A stretch of DNA of 64,000 nt from Deinandra increscens subsp. villosa. Lineage: Eukaryota; Streptophyta; Magnoliopsida; Asterales; Asteraceae. A program made the position numbers and the translations under genes. The stretch's first letter is position 1, and each line of letters starts with the position of its first letter. The notes below the pieces were generated by a model. It searched no databases. It was not told the DNA's origin and saw only the letters and a list, made by a program, of their open reading frames with translations. The stretch is taken from positions 13,909,691 through 13,973,690 of the forward strand of contig JBCNJP010000003.1 of assembly GCA_039602395.1 (NCBI GenBank). Reading direction: 5' to 3'. Of the stretch, positions 10,201 through 19,130 are shown piece after piece.

Positions 10201-13200
10201 AAGCCAGTTTTTGTAGTAGTGGTGGTGATATGGAAGGAATCCCATCAAGATATATTGAGCATCACCTGAGCATACCACCCGGAACAAAGCCCGTCAGACA
10301 GAAAAAACGGAGCCTGTGCGAAGAACATGCCAAGGTGGCTGCTGAAGAAGTTAAGCAGCTACTCGCAGCCAACATCATAAGAAGAATCAGGTACCCGGAA
10401 TGGATAGCAAACCCCGTAATGGTGAAAAAGCCTGATGGCTCCCTGAGAATGTGCATCGACTTCTCAGGACTCAATGAAACTTGTCCAAAAGATTGCTATC
10501 CCCTTCCTGAAGTAGACGCGAAGATTGATGCTCTGGCCTCCTTCCCAATAAAATGCTTCTTAGATGCCTATAAGGGCTATCATCAGATCCGAATGGCCAG
10601 GGAAGACGAAGACAAGACTGCCTTCCACGCCCCGGACGGTACGTATTGTTACACAAAAATGCCATTCGGACTAAAAAATGCAGGGGCTACGTATCAGAGG
10701 CTCATGGATTGGCTTTTCCAAGAGCAAATCGGAAGGAACCTCGAAGTATACGTTGATGACTTGGTGATAAAAAGTCAAAGGGAAGGAGATATGATAGAAG
10801 ACATCAAAGAAACCTTTAACACCCTCAGGGAAGTAAACATGAAGCTAAATCCGAGCAAATGCTCTTTTGGGGTGGAAGAAGGCAAGTTCTTAGGGGTGAT
10901 CGTAAAGAAAGACGGGATACAAGCCCGTCCCGAAAAAGTAGCGGCCATTAAAAACATGAGGTCCCCAAGAACTCTCAAAGAGGTGCAAAGTCTGAATGGT
11001 CAGCTTGTGGCTTTGGGAAGGTTCATATCAAGGCTGGCAGACAAGTCAAGGCCCTTGGTTAAAACTTTGAGAAAATGCATCAAGAAGCATCAGTTTGTAT
11101 GGACCAATGAGGCCGAAGAAGCTTTCCAGCACCTCAAAAGCTTCTTGTGCGACCTCCCAGATCTAGCCATTCCTCAAGAAAAAGAAACTCTTACTGCATA
11201 CTTGGCCATCTCAGAGCAAGCAGTCAGCTCGGTGTTGTTGGTTGAAAGAAAAGAAGGGCAAATCCCAATCTATTTCCTGTCAAGAACTTTGAAGGGAGCC
11301 GAAGAGAGATACCCGGCGATGGAAAAATTGGCCCTATCGTTGGTACACACTTCAAGAAGACTCCGAAGATACTTCCAGGCGCATCCTGTGCAGGTACTCA
11401 CTGATAAACCCATTCATACTGTGTTGAAAAAACCTGAAGTTTCAGGAAGGCTTGCAAAATGGGCCATCGAGTTGGGAAATTACGAAATCGAGTACAAAGG
11501 AAGGTCTTCCAGAAAGGGGCAAGTCCTAGCAGACTTCTTGATGGAAATACCTCCCGAAGAAGAAATAAGAGACAGTTTACCACCAACAGTCAAGAGAGGC
11601 GCAGCTCCTTCGTCCACTTGGAAGCTTTTTACCGACGGAGCTTCAAATGAGGAAGGATGTGGGGCGGGCCTAATACTGACAAGCCCAAAGGGGAAAGAAA
11701 TAACTTGCGCCCTCAAATTTGATTTCACCACAACAAACAATGAAGCCGAGTACGAGGCCCTCCTGGCAGGCCTCAGAATGGCTAAGCAGTTAAAGGTAAA
11801 AAACCTTGAAGCTCATGTCGATTCAATGCTAGTGGCGAGCCAAGTCAATCAGACATACGAGGCTAAGGGGGACTCAATGAAACAGTACCTTGACAAAATA
11901 AACAACTTGGTGAAGGAGTTCAGCTACTGCAAAATCATTCATGTCCCAAGAAGCAAAAATAAGAAAGCAGATGCTCTAAGCAAAATAGCAGCGGTAGCAT
12001 TCAACCATCTGGGAAAAGACATAAAAGTAGAAAGACTATCAGCCCCTTCAGTAGGTGAGAATATGGTGATGGCAATCGAAGAGGGGCTAGGGGCATCATG
12101 GATGACGCCCATCTTTGAATTCCTGTCCGACGGAAAACTCCCAGATGGGTCAGAAGAGGCAAGAAAGATAAGGACCAAAGCTCTCCAATACACCATCGTA
12201 AATGATAGGTTGTATAGAAAATCTTACTTAGGCCCCTCCCTAAAATGTATGAGTGAAGCAGAAGCCTCTCAAATCATCAAAGAAGTTCACGAAGGAATCT
12301 GTGGCCTACATGCTCGGCCAAAAACGGTAGTGGCCAAAGCTCAAAGGGCCGGGTTTTATTGGCCCGGGATGTACAAAAGTGCCATTGAAGAAATCAAAAA
12401 ATGCGACAATTGTCAAATGCATGCTCCGATCCCAAGGCACCCGAGGCACGATCTCGTTCCGGTAAGCTCTTCCTGGCCCTTCCAAAAATGGGGAATTGAC
12501 ATTGTAGGACCATTTCCCATGGCACAGGGAAGAGTAAGGTTTGTCGTGGTGGCTGTTGATTATTTCACGAAATGGGTGGAGGCTAAACCTCTCGCCACCA
12601 TCACAAGCAGGCAGATCCTGAGATTCGTGTGGGAGAACATTGTTTGTAGGTTTGGAATCCCTCAAACCATTATAAGCGACAACGGGACGCAGTTCACAGA
12701 CAGAAAATTCAGAAAATGGTGTCTCGAGCTGAAAATATGTCAAGTGTTCACTTCGGTAGCTCACCCCCAAAGTAATGGGCAAGTGGAGAGGGTAAACAGA
12801 AGCTTAGTCGAAGGTATAAAAACCAGGTTGGGGCGAAAAAAGAAGAACTGGCTAGAAGAGTTACCTCATGTGCTATGGGCTCACAGGACCAACCCAAAAA
12901 CAAGCACAGGTGAAAGCCCCTTCAGCCTAACTTATGGGACTAAAGCAGTCATACCCGCTGAAGTGGTTTGTCCAACAGACAGAATGGCCTTGGATGATAA
13001 AAGCAATGAAGAGGACCTTCGGTTGAATCTCAATCTGATTGAAGAAAGAAGGGAAATAGCGGCTATCAGAGAAGCTGCTCACAAAAAAGAAATGCAAAGT
13101 CTCTATAACCAAAAGGTCAAAGGAGTAACTTTGAACGTTGGTGACCTGGTGCTCAGGGCCAACGAGGCCAGTAGGCAAGAAGAAATGGGCAAGCTTGGCC

Positions 13201-13328
13201 CAAGGTGGGAAGGCCCTTACAGGGTCATATGGGCCAACGGCAAAGGGTCACACAGACTGGCTATGATTAACGGGCCAGAAATCCCAAGAACCTGGAATAT
13301 CCAGCAGCTCAGAAAGTATTACTTATGA
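10188..13328 (+). CDS. gypsy pol: RT, two RNase H domains, integrase
   Basis: Polymerase half of the gypsy element. The first 12 or so codons are CACTA DNA; genuine pol resumes at 10225. Reverse transcriptase covers about residues 30-290 with the YVDDL catalytic motif near 187. A gypsy-type RNase H follows at about 300-440. A second RNase H (LFTDGASNEEGCGAG near 478, with NNEAEY and DALSK) lies at about 475-605; this dual arrangement marks the Tat branch. Integrase has an H-x-H...C-x2-C zinc region (about 700-745), catalytic Asp near 769 and 831 and Glu near 867, and a GPY-type C-terminus (RWEGPYRV). No chromodomain is seen. There are no internal stops, so the only lesion in this half is its separation from gag-protease by the CACTA element. 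Confidence 0.93.
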   Translation: MHVKKASFCSSGGDMEGIPSRYIEHHLSIPPGTKPVRQKKRSLCEEHAKVAAEEVKQLLAANIIRRIRYPEWIANPVMVKKPDGSLRMCIDFSGLNETCPKDCYPLPEVDAKIDALASFPIKCFLDAYKGYHQIRMAREDEDKTAFHAPDGTYCYTKMPFGLKNAGATYQRLMDWLFQEQIGRNLEVYVDDLVIKSQREGDMIEDIKETFNTLREVNMKLNPSKCSFGVEEGKFLGVIVKKDGIQARPEKVAAIKNMRSPRTLKEVQSLNGQLVALGRFISRLADKSRPLVKTLRKCIKKHQFVWTNEAEEAFQHLKSFLCDLPDLAIPQEKETLTAYLAISEQAVSSVLLVERKEGQIPIYFLSRTLKGAEERYPAMEKLALSLVHTSRRLRRYFQAHPVQVLTDKPIHTVLKKPEVSGRLAKWAIELGNYEIEYKGRSSRKGQVLADFLMEIPPEEEIRDSLPPTVKRGAAPSSTWKLFTDGASNEEGCGAGLILTSPKGKEITCALKFDFTTTNNEAEYEALLAGLRMAKQLKVKNLEAHVDSMLVASQVNQTYEAKGDSMKQYLDKINNLVKEFSYCKIIHVPRSKNKKADALSKIAAVAFNHLGKDIKVERLSAPSVGENMVMAIEEGLGASWMTPIFEFLSDGKLPDGSEEARKIRTKALQYTIVNDRLYRKSYLGPSLKCMSEAEASQIIKEVHEGICGLHARPKTVVAKAQRAGFYWPGMYKSAIEEIKKCDNCQMHAPIPRHPRHDLVPVSSSWPFQKWGIDIVGPFPMAQGRVRFVVVAVDYFTKWVEAKPLATITSRQILRFVWENIVCRFGIPQTIISDNGTQFTDRKFRKWCLELKICQVFTSVAHPQSNGQVERVNRSLVEGIKTRLGRKKKNWLEELPHVLWAHRTNPKTSTGESPFSLTYGTKAVIPAEVVCPTDRMALDDKSNEEDLRLNLNLIEERREIAAIREAAHKKEMQSLYNQKVKGVTLNVGDLVLRANEASRQEEMGKLGPRWEGPYRVIWANGKGSHRLAMINGPEIPRTWNIQQLRKYYL

Positions 13329-14000
13329 AGTAGCTTATCTTTGTAACATTGTACCAAGCCAACATGTATGGCAGATTTTGTAAAACGTTACAAGTATCTA
13401 AATATATATATGGCTTGACGAAACAAGCCAAATTTTCATGAAAAATTTGAGTGATACATGTTCTAGCATAGTTTACGAAACTTAAAGCAAGAAAATACGC
13501 GAACACATTGCCATTTGAAAAAGTACTAAGTAAAATGAGAAACAGGCTTCACAAGAGCCAAGTCCATTACTACCAAAGATTCCTAAATGGGCGCCCTTAA
13601 TAGAAAAGGTAGAAGCCCCTGGAAGACCTCACAAGGGTCGCTTGGGCACCTTCTGAAAAAGGAAGGCATAAAAAGTGGCGCAAAAATTTTTCATACCACA
13701 ACAAGACATACCAGCCCATAAAGGATGGATGTCAAGAAATGCTAAAGTACATATATATCTACGTATTGCCATAAAACTGTAGGGAGGACGCTCCTGAAAA
13801 CAGCGAATAGCAAAAAGATAAACAGTGTTAACAAAGCACCATAACATAGAAAACCCCTATACAGGGCACAAAAGTCAAAGGCCGAAAGGCCATTACAGAC
13901 ATAACAAAATATTGTACACCCCAACAGAGGGGCAAAATGAAACATGTTTTTAACAAAAACCACAGATGTTAAAGAAAGGTGCTTTTAAAAGCAAGCATGC
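13329..14000. other. gypsy spacer between pol and antisense gene
   Basis: About 670 bases without a convincing gene. It separates the stop of pol from the stop of the antisense gene and probably serves as 3' untranslated sequence for one or both transcripts. No stable repeat or terminator signal was recognised. Confidence 0.5.
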
Positions 14001-16562
14001 TCAAGGACCAGGGGTGGCAGGATCTTCAAGGTCCAGGAAGTTGCGAACGGCCTCCATGGTCCATTGGGGGTTGGCAGCTATGGTCTCCAGAGCGTTGAAA
14101 GAAGCACCAACAAGCTCAGCTCCTGCTTCTTGCACCTTTTGGTCAGCTGAAGGGTCGTAATACGGAGTATCCTCAAGAACAGTACCCTCAGCAGAAAACA
14201 CATAGCCAGCGGCAAGACCAAGCTGGTACCCGGCACCGGTGCACGCATCAACAACCTTCTGAAACAGGTGGCCAAATTGAGAGGATGTATGGACGCGCTT
14301 AACAGCTTTAGCAAGCCCCTCGGTGAGGAGCCAACGCCTATCCCCCTCCAGCTCTGTCACACGACCCTCCATGGTCGCCTGAGTTTCACCAGCAGCTCGA
14401 AGGGCCGCCACCTCTTTGTTAACTTTGTCCAAATGAGCATTGGCAGCCGCTTCACCAGCCCGGGCCAACTGAACCTCTTCTTGAAGGGCCTTAACATGAG
14501 CCTGCAAGAAAGGAGATAGCATCAGGAAAAAATGTTAAAGCAAAAGTAGGCAAGCATGAAAATAAGAAAGGAGAAGATGCAGCAAAATATACCTCAAGAT
14601 GAAGGCACTCCTGTTCCTTCTGGGCAACAGACGCTTCTTGGGCCTTCAGCTGATCCTCCAAACCATTCATCTCCTTCAACTTCTCATGAGCCAGACTCAT
14701 CTCCTTCCTGACGGCAGCTACTTCCTTCTTCAAATCATCAACACCAGCCCTATCGCTTTCCAGACCTTCCAAATCTTGGAGAAGCTTGCGCTTATCCACC
14801 AAAACCTGCTCAAGCTCGGCAGCAACCTTACCATACTTGGACCTCCACTTCTTTGCTTCACAGTCAAGCCAGTTAAGGCGCTTCTCCGCCTCAGTAGCAA
14901 TTTTAAAGCATTGAACAGTTTGAATAGCCAGAAGGTCCCCCAAAGCTGGGGTCCCGATTTTGCTGGCAGATGCACGCTCGGCGGGAGGAAGCGACCTCCT
15001 CATAAACTCCTTGCAGGGTTTCACCCCATCAATGATGGTACCTTCAGTAACAGTCCAATCGGGCCAATAAGGCTGGGCTTTAGAAGCATCAGTAACGGGG
15101 ACTAGCCCGTCAGAGTCATAGTTAGGGGCGGGAGATCGAGGATGATCGTCAGCAAAAATCACCTTAGCAGCTGGTAACGAGGCATGAGACAATGTAAACT
15201 CAGTACTCTGGTTAGAACCGGCAGCAGAAGAACTTAACAGACGAATCAATTGAGCAAACAAAGGGGGGGTTGACTCAGTAAGTCTAGGAAAAAAGTAAGG
15301 CGTACCAGAAAACGAAGCACCAGAAGCCTTAGAAAACGGCACCTTGGTAGAAGGACCTTCAAGAAAAACGGTAGTAGATACGGGAACCTCAGTAGTAATA
15401 ACAGCTTCACTTGGGGGGGCTTGCACGCTGGAAGGGGCCGAAGAACCGTCAGCAGAGGGCGAAACGCCAACATCCAGATTAATGGGGTCCTTAGCAGAAG
15501 TTTCAACAGTCGGTGGAGTTGAGGAGGAAGGTTTGGAGCCGCTCCTAAGATTCAACCTCAACGCAGGACGCTTCAGAGCCTGAGGGTTAAGGACTGGCAT
15601 AGCACGCTTCTTGGTTTCCTTCGAAGTAGCGTCCTCAGCAACCTTGGCTGAGGAAGAAGGCGATGAGGTGCTAATAGTATCCGATGCCTGAGAAGTCGCC
15701 ACAGGTTCCGAAAAACTGACCCTCGGAGTCCCGTCCCCGGCCGGCACTGCAGTATACTCCAAGCCCTTCCCAGCACTGCCCAAAATCTTGAGAAGATTCA
15801 TTCCTGCAAAAACCAAGAACCACAGTAAGTAAACGTATGAATGCAAAAACACATGCAAATGTAGGTCAAAATAGCTACCTTTGCCCTTCTTCAAGACAAC
15901 AAAACGCTGGCCATCAGGGAGCCCCTTCTTGCTCAAACCAACCATCACTAGAAGGCCTTCAGCGAAGGTTTTACAAGGAGTGGGATGGTCGGAAAGGCGT
16001 TTGAGCAGCCCAGCATCAAAGCCGGTCTTAGGGGGTGGATCGTTGATGAGCGTGTCATCAGGAAGAAGGGGAAGTACCTCGGGAAGAAAATCAGAGGAAA
16101 CGAAAAAATAGCTATCTTTCCAATTGTGAAGGCAGTTGAGTATGGAATCAGTACAAGACGGGTACTTAGGGGCGCGACGCTTCTCAAAAGTTAACCAACT
16201 ACCATCACGCCGGAATTTGTAGAACCGCCGGAAAAAAGAGGCACCGACGGATCTCCGGCAACGGCTTTGCATGCCACCTCAAAATGAACGATTTTAAGAA
16301 AAGCAAGAGGATGAACTTGCGAAAAATGACATTTGTAAAAACGCAAAACAGACACAAGGAAAGAAGACAAGGGGTACCGAACATTACACTGACGGAAAGT
16401 AGCAGTGTAAATTGTTACCCGATCAGCGACGGCCACGGCCCGCTCCTCCGGCAGGGGCAACCGTGGGTTCAAACGATCAGGAATGCCAAAGTCGGCAACA
16501 AAAGAGCTTAGATCGTCGGCCGTCATAACAGATGGGACAGATAAAAGATCTACCCGAGCCAT
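14001..16562 (-). CDS. antisense spliced gene in gypsy element (aORF)
   Basis: A multi-exon gene on the strand opposite to gag-pol. Exon 1 runs 16562-15879 from ATG (MARVDLLSVP). Intron 1 (15878-15804) has GTAGCT/TTGCAG borders, phase 1. Exon 2 is 15803-14593. Intron 2 (14592-14502) has GTATAT/TTGCAG, phase 0. Exon 3 is 14501-14001. The N-terminus (FGIPDRLNPRLP ... YPLSSFLVSVLRFY ... QVHPLAFLKIVHFEV) resembles what is catalogued as the 'putative gypsy type transposon' domain, found in plant retrotransposon-derived genes. A Ser/Pro/Thr-rich middle, a long coiled coil and a conserved-looking C-terminus follow. A one-base slip in a T run near 16229 breaks exon 1: the frame must shift between VPLF and FRRFYKF. 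Function is unknown; antisense frames here are known in Tat-type elements. Confidence 0.72.
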
Positions 16563-16922
16563 GAAAAAAGTAGAAAAAGAAAAGGAGAGCTAACCTGCAA
16601 GGAGAAAAAAACGATAATGGCGGAAAAAACCCAATCGGCAGTCGTTTGGAGAGGGAGAAGAGATTGCAATTAAGTGCAATCTCGAATTTAAAGAAGTTAA
16701 ATGGGCCGAAAGTCGCGGCAGAAACCGCCACGTGACGGACAAGACGCGCAGTAAAACCCTGGCCACAAGTCGTGGGTCCAGCTGTAACCGCCCAGGGGTA
16801 AAGCGGTAAAAACAGCAACCGGCGATAAGACAGCCTTTTATTGGAGCATCTTTTTAGTAAAACGTGGGCCAGAAAAAGGTAAGCAAATTAAGCCCACCCC
16901 TTTTTTCACTTAGGACCTCAAA

Positions 16923-16942
16923 AGGGCTGGACTTGGGGGGAC
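16923..16942 (+). other. polypurine tract
   Basis: Purine-rich GGGCTGGACTTGGGGGGAC sits directly before the 3' LTR, the usual priming place for plus-strand DNA synthesis. Confidence 0.7.
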
Positions 16943-16944
16943 TT

Positions 16945-17564
16945 ATTAGGTTATACCCCCAGAAGGCCATTCGTAAGGGCCTCGAATAACAGAAGGGCTA
17001 CGAAGAAGCACCTCCGACGCGACGGGCTATGTAGAAGCTCTTGCCTCGATGACGGGCCAAGGATACCATCTTGGGTATCATCATGGCGGAAGGGATAAGA
17101 CGAACTCGGCAAAGAGAATGAGCAAGTAAGTGTAGGGGATCTAGCCGACAAGAAGGACAGGCAGGTACGAGGAGGTACGATGGGACAGGTGACGTGATTA
17201 GCATCTCTGCAGAATCCAGCCTGTTTCTCGGCGCTCGAAGCTCCTGCAGCCCCATCAGGCATTTAATGCGGGGAAAGGAGACGTGAAAGGCAAAATGACC
17301 GTTTCACCCTCGCAAGCCACTATATAAGCACGACTTAGCCAAACAGGTAAAGGATCCGAATTCTCACTAACACTTTCTTTACTTACTCGATATCTCTCCT
17401 CAAACATACACTTACTCTCACGCCGGAGTGTTGTCACGAAGACCCCCTTCGGGGCCCTTCGTGTCAAGGCTAACGGTGCTGCTGTTTTGCAGGAACCTTC
17501 ACAAGGCCCACCCACGTGTAGCTAACCTCCGATAATCCTACCCCGGGATTCTGGGACGCAACAT
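16945..17564 (+). repeat. 3' LTR of the gypsy element
   Basis: Near-identical copy of 2052-2672, followed by the CAGTT duplication at 17565-17569. The LTR TATA box recurs at 17321-17327. Confidence 0.92.
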
Positions 17565-18060
17565 CAGTTGTATCCTGCTGAACTGGCGCTTCCTGTCAAC
17601 ATTCCAGCTGAACCATCCGTTTGAACCTTTCCGGCTAAACCACACAGGTTTGCTTGAACCCTCTTCTGGCTAAACTGGTTCCGCTCGAACCTATCCGCCT
17701 GGACTTCAACCGGAACAATTTCCGGCTGAACTCGCGCACTGCTTAAAACGTTCGTTCCAACCATCCGGCTGAACTTAAAAACAATAAGGCGGCTCTCGAT
17801 CGGAAAATGCGCCATCAACATCAAAGCACCACACTGCGCCCATACGCCCACGCCACGCACGTGCACGTGTGCAAGTGCGAGTTAGGGGTGCACCCCTTAG
17901 GCTCCAAGGCAAGTCTCCTACTCAGGGAAACAATAGTTGGTAAGGTTCCCACCCTCATAAACCACTTTTGGTTTCATCCCCCCAACCAATGTCGGATGAC
18001 TCCACATTCCATACTTAGAATTTTCTCTCTTATTTTCGCAGCTTTCACTGCTGCAAGACG
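17565..18060 (-). repeat. right part of the LTR split by gypsy, with internal repeats
   Basis: Continues the sequence interrupted at 2051. From 17572 to 17785 a loose unit around TCCGGCTGAAC recurs about nine times with irregular spacing. Near 17980 the string CCCAACCAATGTCGGATGACTC parallels CCCACACCAATGTGGGATAG of the copia LTRs at 35.1 kb, which supports a diverged copia LTR in minus orientation. Confidence 0.4.
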
Positions 18061-18845
18061 TCAACTTTGAGCTTCGATATGTCATTCATACGAAATCCGT
18101 TTTGGACGTGGTTTGGTGCATTAGAAAGGTATCCCAACGTATTATACAAACCCAGACAATACAGCACCAACAACCTATGTTATCTGTATTTAATCTATGT
18201 TGAAAGTTGGTAAAAAACTCATTTTCACACTTAGTGAAAAAAAACACATTTTCCACTAGTTTTCTTCTAAAATTCCAACATTTATTTTACGTAGCGTTAT
18301 AGCAATGCAACTGCTTTGTGTACTTGCATTATCCTCGACGACCCTTACTACTTGTTTGTTACGTCATTGGCATTGTGGTGCAATGACATGGATAATGAGG
18401 AATACAACTTGGGTTTTCTTAAAGTCTCAAGTTCTATCTTGTCTCTACAGGGTCTTATCACAGTGGATGAGTTTCTTCCTGAATTGGTGAATTAAAAAGA
18501 TGGTGAGTTGATGTATGAGCTTCCATTTAGGGACATGTCGGTCAGTCACTCGACCGTAGCCATTCAAGAAAAATCTATTTGTTTGACCTTCTAGATCAAA
18601 TAAAAATAACTATTATAAATCATTAAAAGCAATAAAAAGAACTATAAAATCGATGTAAATTGTATGGGTAGTAAATATCTGGAATAGGGAATTACAGCAG
18701 ATTTGTTTTAAAAAATTTTTGAGTGAATTTGAATTTTAATGTTTTATAAGAATAATATAAAAATGCCATATTACTAATTTTTAAAAACCTAATCTTATAA
18801 TATTTTTTTATTATTTTATTTAACTAGTTTTTATTTTATATTATA
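18061..18845. other. AT-rich spacer with a gene-like scrap
   Basis: Mostly featureless. At 18300-18500 a broken frame contains EEYNLGFLKVSSS and ITVDEFLPELVN with an intervening CTACAG-like acceptor, suggesting a decayed captured exon. No family was recognised. Confidence 0.3.
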
Positions 18846-19130
18846 AGGCTATCCGTAGTGGATGGAGCCCCTTGTGGGCGTTATGTGGCGTCCACGTCAT
18901 CAAGAGGGGCTTCATGACTAAAGTGGTGTAGTGGTAACCAATTTATAACGCCCCTCTAATTATTACCCAATTATTATTTAAAAAATCCATTCAATTAAAT
19001 CTATCCAATAAAAAAATATATATAAAAAATCAACCAATCAAGAAGAAGGGGGGATGCGTTATTAATATAGCGCCGGTGATTCCATCACCTAAGATGACGC
19101 CATAGGGAGGTGAGAAGGGGCTCCATAAAG
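18846..19130. mobile_element. Harbinger-like MITE
   Basis: Begins GGCTATCCGTAGTGGATGG after TAA and ends near GGGGCTCCATAAAGG; the segment ATGGAGCCCCTT is mirrored at the right end. GGCTAT-type termini and TTA/TAA targets are shared with the certain Harbinger element at 56616-58131. The right boundary is uncertain. Confidence 0.5.

Larger units (their letters stand above)
4964..10221. mobile_element. CACTA (En/Spm-like) transposon, non-autonomous
   Basis: A 5258-bp insertion with inverted ends CACTACTACAAAAACTG (left) and CAGTTTTTGTAGTAGTG (right), flanked by the 3-bp duplication GTG (4961-4963 and 10222-10224). Both ends carry arrays of a TTGACACGCA-like subterminal motif, a hallmark of CACTA elements. 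No long transposase frame remains. The interior has a Ulp1-like protease remnant near the right end (some CACTA elements carry such a gene), a CCCH zinc-finger exon, another orphan exon, and two Helitron-like hairpins. It disrupts the gypsy polyprotein, so it arrived after the gypsy element. It would need transposase from elsewhere to move. Confidence 0.95.
2052..17564 (+). mobile_element. Ty3/gypsy retrotransposon, Tat-like, with nested CACTA
   Basis: Complete LTR element of about 15.5 kb, or about 10.3 kb without the CACTA insertion at 4964-10221. It is bounded by LTRs of 621 and 620 bp and flanked by a 5-bp duplication CAGTT (2047-2051 and 17565-17569). Order is LTR, primer site, gag-protease, RT, RNase H, second RNase H, integrase, a non-coding spacer, an antisense spliced gene, polypurine tract, LTR. 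The second RNase H and the extra antisense gene between integrase and the 3' LTR are traits of the Tat branch (Ogre/Retand/Grande type). By eye the LTRs differ at two substitutions and one indel, so insertion was recent. The CACTA insertion splits the polyprotein, so this copy is now defective. Confidence 0.92.

Noticed and set aside
17807..18070. 87-codon plus frame as a gene
   Set aside because: Falls in the decayed LTR-like sequence right of the gypsy element; no family resemblance.
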